From: Xestospongia muta
Taxonomy: Eukaryota > Porifera > Demospongiae > Haplosclerida > Petrosiidae
Direction: 5' to 3'
Assembly: GCA_963693285.1 (NCBI GenBank)
Contig: OY848917.1
Span: 4,578,618 to 4,642,617, forward strand
DNA length: 64,000 bases
The notes under the pieces are model-generated. The model saw nothing but the letters and a program-made list of their open reading frames with translations, was not told the DNA's origin and did no database searches. This document shows, piece by piece, positions 1-12,904 of this stretch (its first letter is position 1; every line of letters begins with the position of its first letter). The translations under genes and the position numbers were made by a program.

Positions 1-3000
1 TAGATAATGGGCCAAGTAAATTATGACAGTTGGCTATGTGAGCCTTATATAGGGACTACAGTAGATGATATCAGAATTAGACATGACTGGCCCAACCACC
101 CAACAGTAAGTGATTTTTATTGTTATAAACAATGACAGTGTCTTTGTTTTAACATAGAAAAGAGAAACTAGTGATAAAATTCAAGTGTTTGTTAAGAGAT
201 TACTTCACTTTGGATGCAAACAATATGGTTACATAGTACCACCTTCAACAGGTATATACATACACATATACTTACATTATACAGTTTTTTTTTGTACAAG
301 AATATAATGCATTAATTACTACACTCTAGAAAATATATAACCACTTATATGGGTTACTAATAGGATAGACTATTTGGTATAATATGGTTTGACAAGATCA
401 TTATATGCACAAATCTATGGAGATATAAGCATGCAGTATCAATCATTGATGTACTGGACATTGCAATATACACAGATGTGTTCTAAGTCTATTGTTTTAT
501 TAGGTATGTATGACTTCCATATAAAGAGTAGTCATAGTACTGCTGCTGTTAGTGGTGAATTCTGGCTGAGCACCGACTCACAAGTGACTAATTTAGTGAA
601 AATGTTAGATTATTCTCAAAAAGTAAGTGATAGATACTTAACAACTATATAGTACATTCCACATTTAAGTTAGATTTACATGGAGCTATTATGCCTGATT
701 TAATAGCTGTTTAGTAATATGCCTAAATTAAGTGCTAATTGTAAAGTTGCTTTATTCTTGTATTGTTACGTAAATAAGAATTAGACGAAAAGGCTAAACC
801 AAAGACCAAGGTTATGACCACACTTTGGTAGAGACTTACAACAGTCTACAATCTGTGATATGATATACTTACATTTTATAGAGAGGCCAATCTGGTAGTA
901 AATCTTCTAATTCTAAGAAAGCAACGTATGTTAGCATATTATGATTGTTTCTGTGGTAATGTCTCTTATTTACTAGTTTAGAAAGTGACAAAAAATATTA
1001 TTTTGAATTCCATGTTAAAGGATATAAAGGAGGAACAAACATCAGCGTCAAAGTAATATAAATACATGTACTGTTTTGTTCAGTCTCTACATTACTAATT
1101 ACAGTGGAAACCACCTATAGCTACTCATGAAGAATTTGAAGAAATACCTAATTCATCTTTGAGTACGGCAGTCAAGTGTAAGTAACAGTATTAATGTACT
1201 TCTTACTGGAATCTTTAGTAGAAAATGGTGCCTATGCTAAGTCAATGTTGACATCATCAATTGTTCAGTCCTTGACATCTCTTTCATTGCCTAGTAATAA
1301 GCTACAGTCACCTGGTTATCAACCACATGTTACATTTAATGTACATAAAGGTAATTATAATGGTAATTATAATTAATATACATAATGATAATTATAATTA
1401 ATATACATAATGGTAATTATAATTAATATACATAATGGTAATTATAATTAATGTACATAATGATAACTATAATTAATGTACATAATGATAATTATAATTA
1501 ATGTACATAATGATAATTATAATTAATGTACATAATAGTAAGTAGTAACTATAATTAATTTACTTATGAATTTATTTTTTTGTTCTAAGCAACTGATTTA
1601 AAGATTTTGCCAGAATGTGAATTTAATAATAAGATCAGATGGGTAAGTATTATGACAAAAAATAATAAATAAAGCTTTTCATGTTGTACCACAATTTTGA
1701 CTCATAAAACTTTGCAATAATTATTTTTAATAGTCACATGTTAATATACTTTCTACTATTTACTACATCATATTAATATATTAAGCTGAGAAATGGAATG
1801 TGTATTTCATTTGAACAAAGTATTAGTTTCAGATGGAACAGAGCAATAAAAAATGTTCTTAGTCCTAATGTTGTCAATTTGGTATCAGGTTTTGCACCTT
1901 TTTTTTGTTTATGGAAAGTTAGTAATGAATTCAATAAATTGAAACGTCACAATCAAACTGTTAACAACTAATTACCCTCTAAAATTACTTGTTTTTCACC
2001 TCTAGCTATACATTTAATATATTTACAATTACAGGTCACTGAGACATCTATGTATCCTGTTGATGCTAACAAATATACCATGAGTAGACGTAGAACACAA
2101 TTAGCTAGGTCTTATAGAGAAACAAAGAAATCGGTAAGAAGCTTGAACAAGTATCTTTTACTTGCATCTTACCTAAACCTGCTGTATTGTCATTGTCTTT
2201 ATCCACTTATCTACTTTCATTTTGTCTACTGTACTATAAATGTTTAGTGTTTTGTGTAGTTTAAGATTTAAACTTTAATTTAGGTTTGGGATTTTAAATT
2301 GTTGAGTTTTAAGCTCTTAGTAACCTTAGAATGCACTGAAATGGGTTGAAGAATTTAGTTGACAAAATGAGAGTAGAGAGTAAGTAAACATATTTTATTT
2401 ACTTCTTTCTATACACATAGACAGCTGACTTGATTATAGAGCTCTATATTAATGCTTTTAATAGTCAGACACAACACAGGTAAAGTGGCCTCTGTTGTTG
2501 GAAATCACGCGTCCTTTAATATTAAGCAATTTTTCATTAATGACCTCTGTTGATTTCATAGGGGGGAATTACTCAATGTATACATAGAGTGTCCTAAATT
2601 ACCAACATTTAGTATATTTAGCCAAGTCTGTTTTCTTTCTGCTAGTGGTAAAGTGATTGGATTGCACTATTTAGAGCAGACACAGTGTATTAATTCTGGA
2701 TCACGTTTTCTATTAGAAATGGTATGTTACAGCTATGTCCATCACTGTGTGTAATACATTGTATTTATCACAATAGAATGTCCGATTAAACTCACAAGGT
2801 TACCATTGCAGTTCATATTAGTTTTATTAATAACTGTTGTTGTTATACAGATGAACCTATTCGTACTTCAGAATATGTGTACTTTGACAAAATCAAGAAA
2901 AGTCTTTGTCACACGTCTAATTTTCAATGGCAACATGATATTAATGTTTATATTGTTGTAGCAGGTAGGAATATATCTACCGTTTCAAGTGAAATGTTTT

Positions 3001-4859
3001 CTCTAATATGTAGTTAAAAACATAGGGGCTTGGGTTAAACAATTCATTCATAACTTTGAAGAAGTAAGTTTTAACTAATTCATAATCACCTAGTAATTGC
3101 GGTGTACAGTGTTTGAGCTAGACTTTAAAAAATAGGAGTCCATTAATTAAATCTTTTTCTCAACTATAATTATAATATATTTATGTTTGACCACATGCAT
3201 ACATGCTCTTTGAGTGACTCCACCCACAACATTACTTTTAAAAAAAATTATTACAAAAGTTAATTAAAATGCATAGACTTCTTTATTGTGCATTTTTTGG
3301 ATGTTAAGCGCATATTTGACACTAAAAACACATGGTAGCTCAAACATTGTCAATGTACAGCATGTTCTCATATATACAGCGTATATTCTGTGTACGCTTA
3401 GCCTTTGGAGTGCATTGCTACTATTTGTCCTCAATGTACTTGTGTAGCAATACTTACTTCATAGGTAACTATTAAACTATTGTAATATTGTAGCCTGAAA
3501 AAGATTCGTCTACATTACATAAGTGGAAGGTATTAGTAATGTTTAGATTTGTTGATTATTAAATAGTAAAGCAGAAATTCAGTATCATGTAAACATACAT
3601 TAATACATACTATATTCTTTATAGATTTATCGTCGAACTAAAGACAGATTTTTTGAACTGATTGTTGTAGACTTTAACAGTACAGATGTCAACATAGAGA
3701 GAGAATTCAAAATGTCCTCATTACCAAGGTTCAACTTGTATAATCTCACGGTGACCATGTCATGAAATTGTTAATAATAGATGGAAAGTAATTTCATTAA
3801 AAGGAGCTTTCTCACGGAGTGGTGGTCTTCAAACTGGTATTGACTACGTCAAAGTGAGTATAGTCTTGTATTACTGATGTGTCAGTAATTGTTATAGGAT
3901 GATAATAGTATAGTTATTACAACTGATTTACAGTTGATCTTTCCTCCCAATTATTTGGATGCTGTTAGAAAGGTTAGAGTGAACCCTTTTGTTTGGAATA
4001 TTTTCTTCTCTAACTTGTAGCATACTATTAAAGGTAAATTGGCTTATTGTCCCATGTTCTTTAGATTGGATAGTAGTTTAAGCGAAAACCATCTTGTTGG
4101 TGAGTTGATCATCTCAGACATAAACCGTTTAGTCACTAATTGTATATTACATGCTATTTATTAAATGTGTCTATAAAACTTTGCAATTTCAAAATTTGAT
4201 GTTAGTCAGCTTTCAAACCATGCCTACATTTATATTTGAGATTATAAATTTGGGTTGTACAAGACTATTACAGTAGATTAGTAAGAACAGCTATTATAAA
4301 TGTCAAAGCCATAATTTTATAGCCGCTCTTTTGTTTTTAAAAATCATTTTGTTTAGGTAATGTTGTGTTAATCTTTTATTTTAGGCAGTGTCTACAGGTC
4401 CGGTAAAAAAAGCCATACTTTAATATGAAATTAATACTATACCCTGGACCCTACACCCTAAACACTAGATCCTAAATGTATTAATTTCACATTAAAGTAT
4501 GGCTTTTTTTATCGGACCTGTAGACATTGTTTATTTTATTGTGTTTACAATGTACAGGTTACTGGTCTGACACAGCATATGGTCAAATGGGATTGTTCAA
4601 AAGTGACTGGAAGAGAATTGGTGGATTTAATTTAGAAAGATATACTACTAACTGGGGTGGAGAAGATGAAGATATAGTAAGCAAGTAAGTATAAGGGACA
4701 ATGGTAACTTCAAATATCTTTTTCTGTTCTATTTGAAGGACTCATAGCAAAGATATTGAAGTGCTCAGAATGCGAGTCCCAGGATTTTTTCATTATTATC
4801 ACACAAAAGCCGGTTTTTGGGGGACAAAACCTGATGAAGATGCTACATATAACTGTTAA
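1..4859 (+). CDS. B4GALNT3/4-like: B4GALNT3/4-like beta-1,4-N-acetylgalactosaminyltransferase (PA14 + CHGN), 5'-partial
   Basis: Spliced gene entering from the left edge; the stop TAA is 4857-4859. It would be a Golgi type II enzyme adding GalNAc beta-1,4 to GlcNAc (LacdiNAc synthesis). Exons read in order: 1-105; about 166-251 (ends IVPPSTG); about 389-630, with the PA14-type strand GEFWLSTDS; 977-1052 (YYFEFHVKGYKGGTNISVK); 1107-1178 (WKPPIATHEEFEEIP); about 2567-2720; about 2851-2963 (ends INVYIVVA); a short exon near 3028-3063 (GAWVKQFIHNFEE); about 3625-3855 (VVDFNSTD, then FSRSGGLQTGIDYV); 3898-3972 (TTDLQLIFPPNYLDAVRK); about 4021-4100; and the terminal CHGN exons about 4559-4859 (GYWSDTAYGQMGLF, WGGEDEDIV, FHYYHTKAGFWG). 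The order PA14 then CHGN is specific to B4GALNT3/4. The usual DLH metal-site triplet reads DLQ here. The TM anchor lies outside the window. Several middle exon edges are uncertain. Confidence 0.85.
1362..1531 (+). repeat. 25-bp minisatellite, about 7 copies, in a B4GALNT-like intron
   Basis: The unit GATAATTATAATTAATATACATAAT recurs with 25-bp spacing from 1362 with one to three substitutions per copy. It starts immediately after the probable splice donor at about 1350, and the exon/intron border itself (TAATGTACATAAAG|GTAATT) resembles one monomer. Confidence 0.9.
4384..4529. mobile_element. Foldback MITE inside a B4GALNT-like intron
   Basis: A 146-bp element with inverted arms of about 50 bp and only a few mismatches. 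The left arm starts CAGTGTCTACAGGTCCG and the right arm is its reverse complement, ending GGACCTGTAGACATTG. The two copies of TTTATTTTA at 4375-4383 and 4530-4538 could be a target-site duplication, but the flanks are T-rich, so this is weak. No coding capacity is seen, so it would be a non-autonomous DNA transposon. The superfamily was not assigned. Confidence 0.8.
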
Positions 4860-4958
4860 CTATGTAATTATTTATTATTAATAGTTATGATTTTTTAAAA
4901 ATAATTGAACACGAAATGTACATATAATATACTTAGGACACGCCCAAACTCGGTAGTG

Positions 4959-5042
4959 ATGGCACTGCAGATACTAGTTTATGGATGTCTTCTTTTAAGC
5001 TGTGCAGGACAAGACTTAACTCCATTTATTGCTTGGTCTAAT

Positions 5043-5080
<38 letters not shown>

Positions 5081-8000
5081 TAAGTTGATATAGATTATTA
5101 ATACTGATTATGATAAATATATATATAGTGCAGGACTGTCTGGCATATCTTCTACTGAACGTGTTGAAGACTTTTTAGGCGAGTATACGGCAGATCAAAA
5201 GAAATCTCAAGTTGATGCAGTGATATTATTTGCCACAAAGAAGGTGTGATAAATGATGCAGCTTTTTGTTAAGCTATTAATACATAGCTGGTTAATATAT
5301 TATATATGAGAATTATAGAATTTTTGGTAGATAGCACGATATCATATATAAAAAGACAACAAAAGTAGCATTCAAATTCAAATTTGAAAGCATTTGTCTT
5401 GATTCTTGTCTAATCAATCTTATATTAATTTAAATTCTATTAGTTTATAGCTAAGCACACGAATCTGTTGAATAGCAATGAATAGACATGGTCTAATATA
5501 TCACTATGTTGACACTGTATTCAGCATTGCAATATCTATCAACCAATACTGGTTTTTTGTGTTCACATGCATTAAATCTTATGTACTTGTAGTTATGTTT
5601 TGACAATCTAGCTGAGCATGGAAACGTGTTTTCTTCTGATGATGGCAGTGGCGAGCTAAACAATATCAAAAATGTAGTGAAAGTTTCAAGATCTCATTAT
5701 TGGACTGGACTTCAATTCAGTTCTGTTGATTGGGTGTCTGACCTTGCTACAAAATTAGCTTTAGACTTACATTATCTGAATGAAAGAGGTACGTAGATGA
5801 ACATATACATTTCATGCAGTAAGTAATCACAAATCTATTTTCTCAGATATACAGGGCTTATTAGATTGGAATGGCTTTAATGTCATAAGTATGGAAACAT
5901 ATAACCTAAATGATCATGGTAACTGGTCTTCTATAATTAACATTTTCCACTAACATTTGTTTTTCAGATCAAATCATTGGTTCTGTTATGAAGGCAATAA
6001 ACAAGACTGGTATAACATTTGTGGCAATTTATACTGAACTTAGCACTAATGATCTGGTACTATGTTTTTTATAATACAAACGTACTGTAATAAAAAGACA
6101 TATAATGACATATGTTTTTAATAAAAGACATACACTGACACAAACCAGTAGTCAATGTATGTTTCTGGCTTCATTTAATCATACTCTAACATCAATATAA
6201 TTATATTCTTTAGATACAGGTGGCTGGGCGAAATGAAAGATCAGCTGCTCAATCGGTATTGATTGTTAAGGAAGACTCCAAAGTAGAAAATGACAGCAGT
6301 ATTTGCTCAGTAGGAGGAATATTTAATGAAACCAATACATCAGTACCTTGCATGCTATTTTGCATGAGGAAAAATGTAACATTCATTCCTAATGCTAGTA
6401 ATCCAATAGAGAATTGCACTCTTAACACACCAATGAAAGTGTCAGCATGCTGTGAAAAGGAGGTTAATGTGTAAGTCTTTGAAAATAATTAATACATGTT
6501 TTGTATTTAGATGACTAGTCTAATAATAATAATAGAAAAGCGAATTATTATTAATACATTATTTTGTTTAGGAGTGTGAACTGTACTGATCAGATATATC
6601 CATCTGTAACTCTACTCTATTTGATCAAAAATGTAACTAAGAGTTCAACTGGTAACATTTGTACCAGAAAGATCTTTAAATTATTTCCAGAGCGTCCTGA
6701 TAAACCCGAATATGAGGATGCCACACCTCAAATTCTTGTATATTTGCAGTGAGTTCTATTGTATGTTAATGTAGCATGGTAATAGGTCTAAAGTATCGAC
6801 CCCACAGCTGTTGACACCCTGGTAGGGGGGGGGGGCTTAGTAAAACATTTCGCTATGGCTGCATCTGCTAGTCTCAATAGCAGTATAATCCTGAACTATA
6901 GTAAATTGTTTGCACTTACTGGTACATATATTGTTAAAATAAATTGATATATATTCCTATACAAAACCCTTGGGACCTTTGAGGGCCCTTACTTATTGGA
7001 GCCCCCCTCTCCCCCAGTAATTTGTACCACTTTCCCTTCCCCTTTTCCTGTCCGCAGCTCTGGATAAAAATGATCCAGTATGTTAGTCACCTCCTTTGTA
7101 AGGGCATACTATACACACCTACACACTTTTGTTACCTATATAAAGTTGGCATATTTTTCAAATCTAGATTTTTGTTTCCTAATCACTTGCACAATGCTGC
7201 CACTTCCACTTCTTGGACAATTGTAGTAAATGTTACATATACTCGCATGTGGATGCCAAAGGAAGAAGACAAGGCTAAAGACAATCCACCTGATCATGAT
7301 GATGATGATGATGATGATGATGCAAGAGAGACAATTAGTTCAATCATAGAGAGACAAGGCTCAAGTCGCAACCTCTATGTACCATTACAAATAAATGCTG
7401 GTCTTAGTTACAGCTGTTCATCTAATGAACACAACTATTACAGTGTAGCTTATAATAAAAATGGCTTTCGGAATGGCTCTGGTGTTTTTTTAAAGGGGAT
7501 ACAGGTATGTTATGTCTAGAGTGTTTGTAAGAGGACAGTCTCTCTCATTCACACATGTAATTATGTTGTTATAATCACCCTCAACACCAACAGAGTCAAT
7601 ACATGAATTAATGTATATTTCATAAAGTAAACATGTAAGGTGTATATGTTGTATTATAGTATACTTATATTCCATTAAAAATAGTTAATACTTTAAGCCT
7701 ACTATTAATTGTATCTACTAATTTAATGAATACAAGAAGTCTCACATTTAGTGTATACCAATTTTAGCAATTTTCTGAGTCATGCCCAATTTTATTTGAA
7801 TTAAAATTATATATAGTGTTTACAAATTTTAGCAATGTTTATGGTTTTTACTAAAATTTCAAATGTTAGAACATGCAATTAATACTAGGCTCAAGGTGAT
7901 ACATTAATCTGATACTTCTAACACTTAATGTTATACATGGCTTTTCAGGTCCAACCTTATAACGTCTACTCCTCGTCATTTTCCACGTCAGATGATTGTG

Positions 8001-8158
8001 TTGGATATTTCACAATTACCACTTGGATGGGCACCATTTCAGTTGGCATTCTCATTTTGATCCTCTATGTTGCAATAGTTGCTGCCTTTTCTATTAGCTC
8101 TATTGATTTATTTGAAGATCCTCGTGGGCCAACAATTAAAGTCGAGAAAATTCATTAG
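4959..8158 (+). CDS. ATP6AP1: V-type proton ATPase accessory subunit S1 (Ac45)
   Basis: Single-pass type I membrane protein of the V-ATPase V0 sector, acting in acidification of secretory and endolysosomal compartments. The start ATG at 4959 gives a signal peptide (MALQILVYGCLLLSCAG); an in-frame ATG at 4905 is possible but would bury it. Exon 1 is 4959-5044 and exon 2 is 5129-5243 (DAVILFATKK). Further luminal exons lie at about 5593-5790, 5847-5918, 5967-6057, 6214-6471 and 6573-6750, and near 7230-7504. The final exon, from about 7949, encodes DDCVGYFTITTWMG, a single TM helix and the diagnostic Ac45 tail DPRGPTIKVEKIH. There are many N-glycosylation sequons. A run of eight Asp is encoded by a GAT repeat at 7298-7322. 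The start lies about 100 bp after the preceding gene's stop. Identity is secure from the C-terminal tail; internal exon edges are approximate. Confidence 0.9.
5045..5080. repeat. (TA)n microsatellite in ATP6AP1 intron 1
   Basis: An uninterrupted TA run that begins at the exon 1 splice donor (AG|GTATAT). The donor itself merges into the repeat. Confidence 0.9.
7298..7322 (+). repeat. GAT trinucleotide run coding poly-Asp in ATP6AP1
   Basis: Consecutive GAT codons encode eight Asp in the luminal domain. The repeat type matches the one that encodes the acidic linkers of the adhesion GPCR array on the other strand. Confidence 0.9.
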
Positions 8159-8429
8159 GCTAGCTAGTGGTTAGTAACAGATACTAAATTAATAACGTAA
8201 CATTTAAGTTATGTTATTGTAGCTTCTAGTATAATATTTATATATCAAGTGATTTATTAATTGTTAATGTTTTTCTTTGTTTGATACTGGATACTTATGA
8301 CAAATGCAGTGAGATATATAGTATAGTATTAAATTAAGTTTATAAATGGAAGCATCCTTTCATCCATTTATGTAAGTATTATATAATTATAGATCCTAGA
8401 GATCTTTTCTAAGTCATTGCTGCTGCTCC

Positions 8430-11400
8430 TTACTGTGGGGATTGCTGAACATTGAGTGTTTGCACTAGAAACAGATAAACAGATATGAACAAAGCATGTA
8501 CAAATTAAAGTTCACAAACTTACATTGTATTGAAATATTTTGGTCATGTCTTGTACTTTTCTACAACAAATTCAGAAAAACTAACTTATAAAAACAGTTT
8601 ACATACTACAAGTACCTTGTTGCTAGTACAAGAATTGCATTTCAACCACCATTTCTTTACAAGTACTTGTAATGATAGCCTAACCTATTTATTGAGATGA
8701 TAACTTATTTCTTAAAGAAAAAATATACTTCTTTATTTCTTAAGACATGAAAGTACAAGATAGCAAATCCCTGTATCAAAGTAATTGTGAGTTAATAATA
8801 CTTCGATGTGCTAGTTCGTTTTACTTGGACAGAGTTGAGTATAGTAAACAGCCATAAAAAGAAGGATGTCCCACTGTTCACAGTGAACAATCCAATGATC
8901 CAGGTTATGCCTAGAAGTGGTAGTAGAACCACAGCACCTTTGATAGCAGGTCTACAATTAACTTATAAAATTGTGAGCACCTAATCCATTAATTTACTTT
9001 ACTATTTCACTTATTGATAATGAGTCTTCGCAAGCTTGTCTTCTTGTTCTAATTATTGATATTTCAGCTAATATGAGAATGATAATATTGACCTATACAC
9101 GAATAGTATTGTGGTCATAGCTTTGTCATCTAGTGTTTCTTAATTACCAAAATTATGAATACAGTTGGGCCAATAAAGGCCCATATCATTCCATTCTGAA
9201 CAGAGAGCCAACAGCTGTGAGTTAAATACAAGACAGGAAATGTGGCTGATATAATAGAAAATCAAACATTAAGCGTCTTCTCACAATTTTGTATTTCCAT
9301 ATTGATCATTAGCTGCAATAGATGTAATTGTCACAATAATAAGTGGAAGTCCTATTGAATAAGGGATATTCAAACTTTCCTTTGTACAGACTCACTTATC
9401 TCACCCCATCCTAGTAGAATTAAAGTGTACCACTGTTCAACCAATTGAGTGAACACTTTCACGATAAACAAATAGAGCATAATCCCTTCAGCTAACATCC
9501 AACAAAAGACACACAAGAACAAGTAATGTAATAGACCAGCTACCACTGAACATAACCACTATAAGAAATAACAAAATAACACCATATAGATGAATGAGCT
9601 CTTACTTTACTACTAGTAGCTGTTTCCATTCCTCCAATAAGTACAAATAAGGCCATTGACAAGCTGAATACAAGGTTTAAATGTACGTAAAGAAGTGTCC
9701 CACGATTTAGTTTTTTCCTACATGGTATGTGATTCTATTGTGTATTGACAACCTGAGAAAAGTACCTGAACATTATCAGCATGATCATTGTAGTGATGGA
9801 AGAAATCAATGATATGATTGCCCCAATATATCCTACAGCTGTGAGTCCATGTCTCTCCTCATTAGACAAAACCTTAGAAATAACAAAAACCAATATTAGT
9901 AAGAAGGATATAACAAATTCAGACTTCATTTTCATGCATTCCTTGATGATCTAGTAAGACAGCAAAGCTGGTTAAGTGACTAGAAATACATTGAACACTA
10001 GTACTGTTGTGTCTTTGTGTTATTAGTCCAATTGTAGACCAATTTCTAAAACAGTAGGATAACAAGATCATTATAATTAATTATAACCAGTATTAATCAC
10101 CTTTCTTTAAAATCCCAGTACACACATTTTAGTGTGACGTTGGTGCTAACTGACTGTTGAAATAACAATCAACTTCCAAGTTGACAAGGTACTAAACTAA
10201 CTTACTGATGTTAAAGTGAAATTAAATGTCACATTTCCTGATGCTATATTAAGACTAGTTAGATTATTACTAATAATTTGAGTTGATATCACAGGTGATA
10301 CAATTTGACTAGTGCTTGAGTTAACAAGTGGGTCATTGCTACAAAAAATATAAGAAAATATTAATTTTTATTATTTAAGTTTTCAAACCCTATTGCTTGT
10401 GATAAATTTGGAAGATCAGTAATAATCAATGTAGCTACAGTAGCTGTGCATTCTGAGGACAAAATTAGTGAGATAATTTGTTTATTGATATCCAATTATT
10501 ATTACCGATATCCAAATTAATTGGGTTACATCTGTTATCTTGAGACACTCTAGGAACTCTGAGTCTTCTGTGCATTCTACATACTTGGTTCATTGGTATC
10601 CCAACAGTGTTCTCCTTAGAAATGCTCACTGAACCAAGAGAGCCATGCTTGCTTGAAACATAATCTTCCAGTGAAGAATTACCAATAAAATAACCCAGAT
10701 CTATAATTAATTATAGAACTAGTTAAATTTGTATAGTAGGTGTAACCAACCAGTCTACAGAAGACATTTAAACGAATACTTTGGTAATTATAAAGCTATC
10801 TTTACCAAACATTAAATACTCTATTAATATAATAAACAAGTATGTTCTGAATAATTAATTATAGAGGGTATCTTTAATTCACAGTAAAAATTATATTGTA
10901 ATATTAAAGTTACTGATCTAGCTTACAGACATGACTGCCAAAGTAACTGAAATTTCCTTCTAATCTTCCATTCTCATTGAGCAGGGACAATCCAAGTAAT
11001 TTAGTTGCGTGTTCTAATTGAAATAACAGCCTTTCACCAAATCCATTCTAATAGTACCAGAATTAGTTGATTAATGTAAACTTTTGTAGCACTTACATAG
11101 CCTTCGTTCATAAAAAATTGCTTCCGATCAAGTAGAGTATCAAATACACCAATATATATCTAAAATGATAACAATATAATATAAAAATATGTCAAATAGT
11201 AAAAGTGATGGAAATGATTCTTACAGATGCATCAATGTCAGTAATATTCTCTGACACTTTCTCTTCTTCATTTTCAAATGTATCCATTACTATTTCCAAT
11301 TGTTTTAATGCGTGCTGGGACAAGTTGGTATTTCTAGACATTCCATCAAGTGCTGAAAATAGCAGATGTAGATTAGATGTGGTTGCATTGAGCTCATGCA

Positions 11401-12724
11401 GGATATCTGAGATCACTTGATCCTATGAAATGAGCATTTAAACACTTGTATAATTATTCCTGAATAGTTATCACAAAAAGGGTAAAACAATCAATTCTTT
11501 TAGTACAGATGCTTTAATTTAAAAGCAATGATTGCTTTCAATATTTAAATTCATACTTTTATTGTTTTGCTCAACTCATTTGACATAAATGTACGTGTGT
11601 GTTTGTGTAACATAACCATGTGACAATTGAGCCAGATTACATGTCCCTTTTGTATGTGGGAGACAGACATCTGTGAAAACAATATATATCCCAGAATACT
11701 GATGTCATTACATCCAGAAACCTAATAGTCTGAACATCAGGGCTATATTTACTAGAATAATTGTATGCATGCTTCAACAGGAAACTGTATTACCACTGCT
11801 ACTATTGTTGTCCTTGTAACAATATTTATACCATATGCTGTTATACTAAACAAAGATAATCAATTCATTATTTATTAGGTATATACACATATATTGCTAT
11901 TCATAAGAACTTACACACTCTTTTTGGTTTTGTTCACTGTAACAGAGTTGTGTCAACATCTTTCCTACTTCATTTAAAGTTGCCCTTACACAAAATTCAT
12001 CTTTCTCATCTACAAGTTTTGATGTCTTACATAATGTTAGTACCAGTTGCACACAATTCAGTATTCCACCTATTGGTTTTTCCCGAAAGCATAGTTCAAC
12101 AAATGAATCAATGCACTCAGCTGTTCTGGTTCCCAATCTTTTACAACGGTTAAAAAACTCTTTGAGTAAAGGTACAGTGTTTTTAGGTCTGTCTGTATTA
12201 ATGTAGCTGAGAAATCCACTAAAGCAACATTGATATAGTCTACTGTTATTTCTTGAAATAATCTCACAGTAGTCAATGTAACACTTAGCCTGATCATTCT
12301 TTCTGCGAGTTTTTTTATAAGCAAAAGCTTTGTCGAATTCAGGAACACATTTAGTAATCATTTCAGCAATTGGATTAGTAGGTGGCTCAGTTAAGAGTTT
12401 TCTAACTTCTGAACATGATTCATTGTAAATCATTGAAGGTATCTTTTGAAAAACTGCAGTGAAATTTAAAGTGCAATATCGATTATTTCCTTTTAGATCT
12501 GGTAGTGAGCCTGTGTTGCTGCATCTACCTATTATAAAGATTTTCAATGCTGTAAATACTAGTGTACTAATAATAGATCTGCATATGACAACTAGTTGTT
12601 GATTACACAGATATAACTATTAAAATAGAAAGTCCTGTTTTAAACTTGCTATATAAACCTTACTTCTACAAGAGGATAGATGGATCACCATTAGCATTAG
12701 AAAAAAAGAATATAGAATGCCCAT
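8430..12724 (-). CDS. Adhesion G-protein-coupled receptor, aGPCR-1 (diverged copy)
   Basis: Predicted surface receptor. Exon 1 (12664-12724) encodes the signal peptide MGILYSFFLMLMVIHLSSC. Exon 2 (11915-12549) encodes a Cys-rich domain of about 210 residues; exons 1+2 total 696 nt, exactly in frame. Exon 3 is 11225-11422. Exons at about 11098-11160, 10929-11050, 10505-10700 and 10210-10345 make a GAIN-like region (NENGRLEGNFSYFG matches the array genes). The GPS is split: CVYWDFKER near 10115, then WSTIGL and QCISSHLTSFAVL near 9960-10047. The 7TM exons follow: TM1 near 9835; TM3 near 9450-9560 (FLCVFCWMLAEGIMLY type); ECL2/TM5 CWLSVQNGMIWAFIGP near 9160-9200; TM6 GITWIIGLF near 8900; TM7 exon GFAILYFHVLRNKE at about 8731-8766. 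The tail ends at a TAA at 8430-8432. One boundary near 10350-10400 is unresolved. The ligand is unknown. Confidence 0.82.
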
Positions 12725-12904
12725 CACGATCTTCTGGTCAAACTATAGTTGTTATTGACTTACTATTAAATACTCTGTGCATGCATCACATCCTGTCTCT
12801 TTTTATATAAATAATTTGATTAATACCAACATAAAAGTGACATGATATATAATATGAAATGATAACTAATGGACAAATACACAAATATATATTATATTGG
12901 TCAT

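Noticed and set aside
12070..12348. Overlapping minus-strand frame in another phase of the aGPCR-1 Cys-rich exon
   Set aside because: The alternative frame of 11915-12549 carries the conserved cysteines and joins in phase with the signal-peptide exon.
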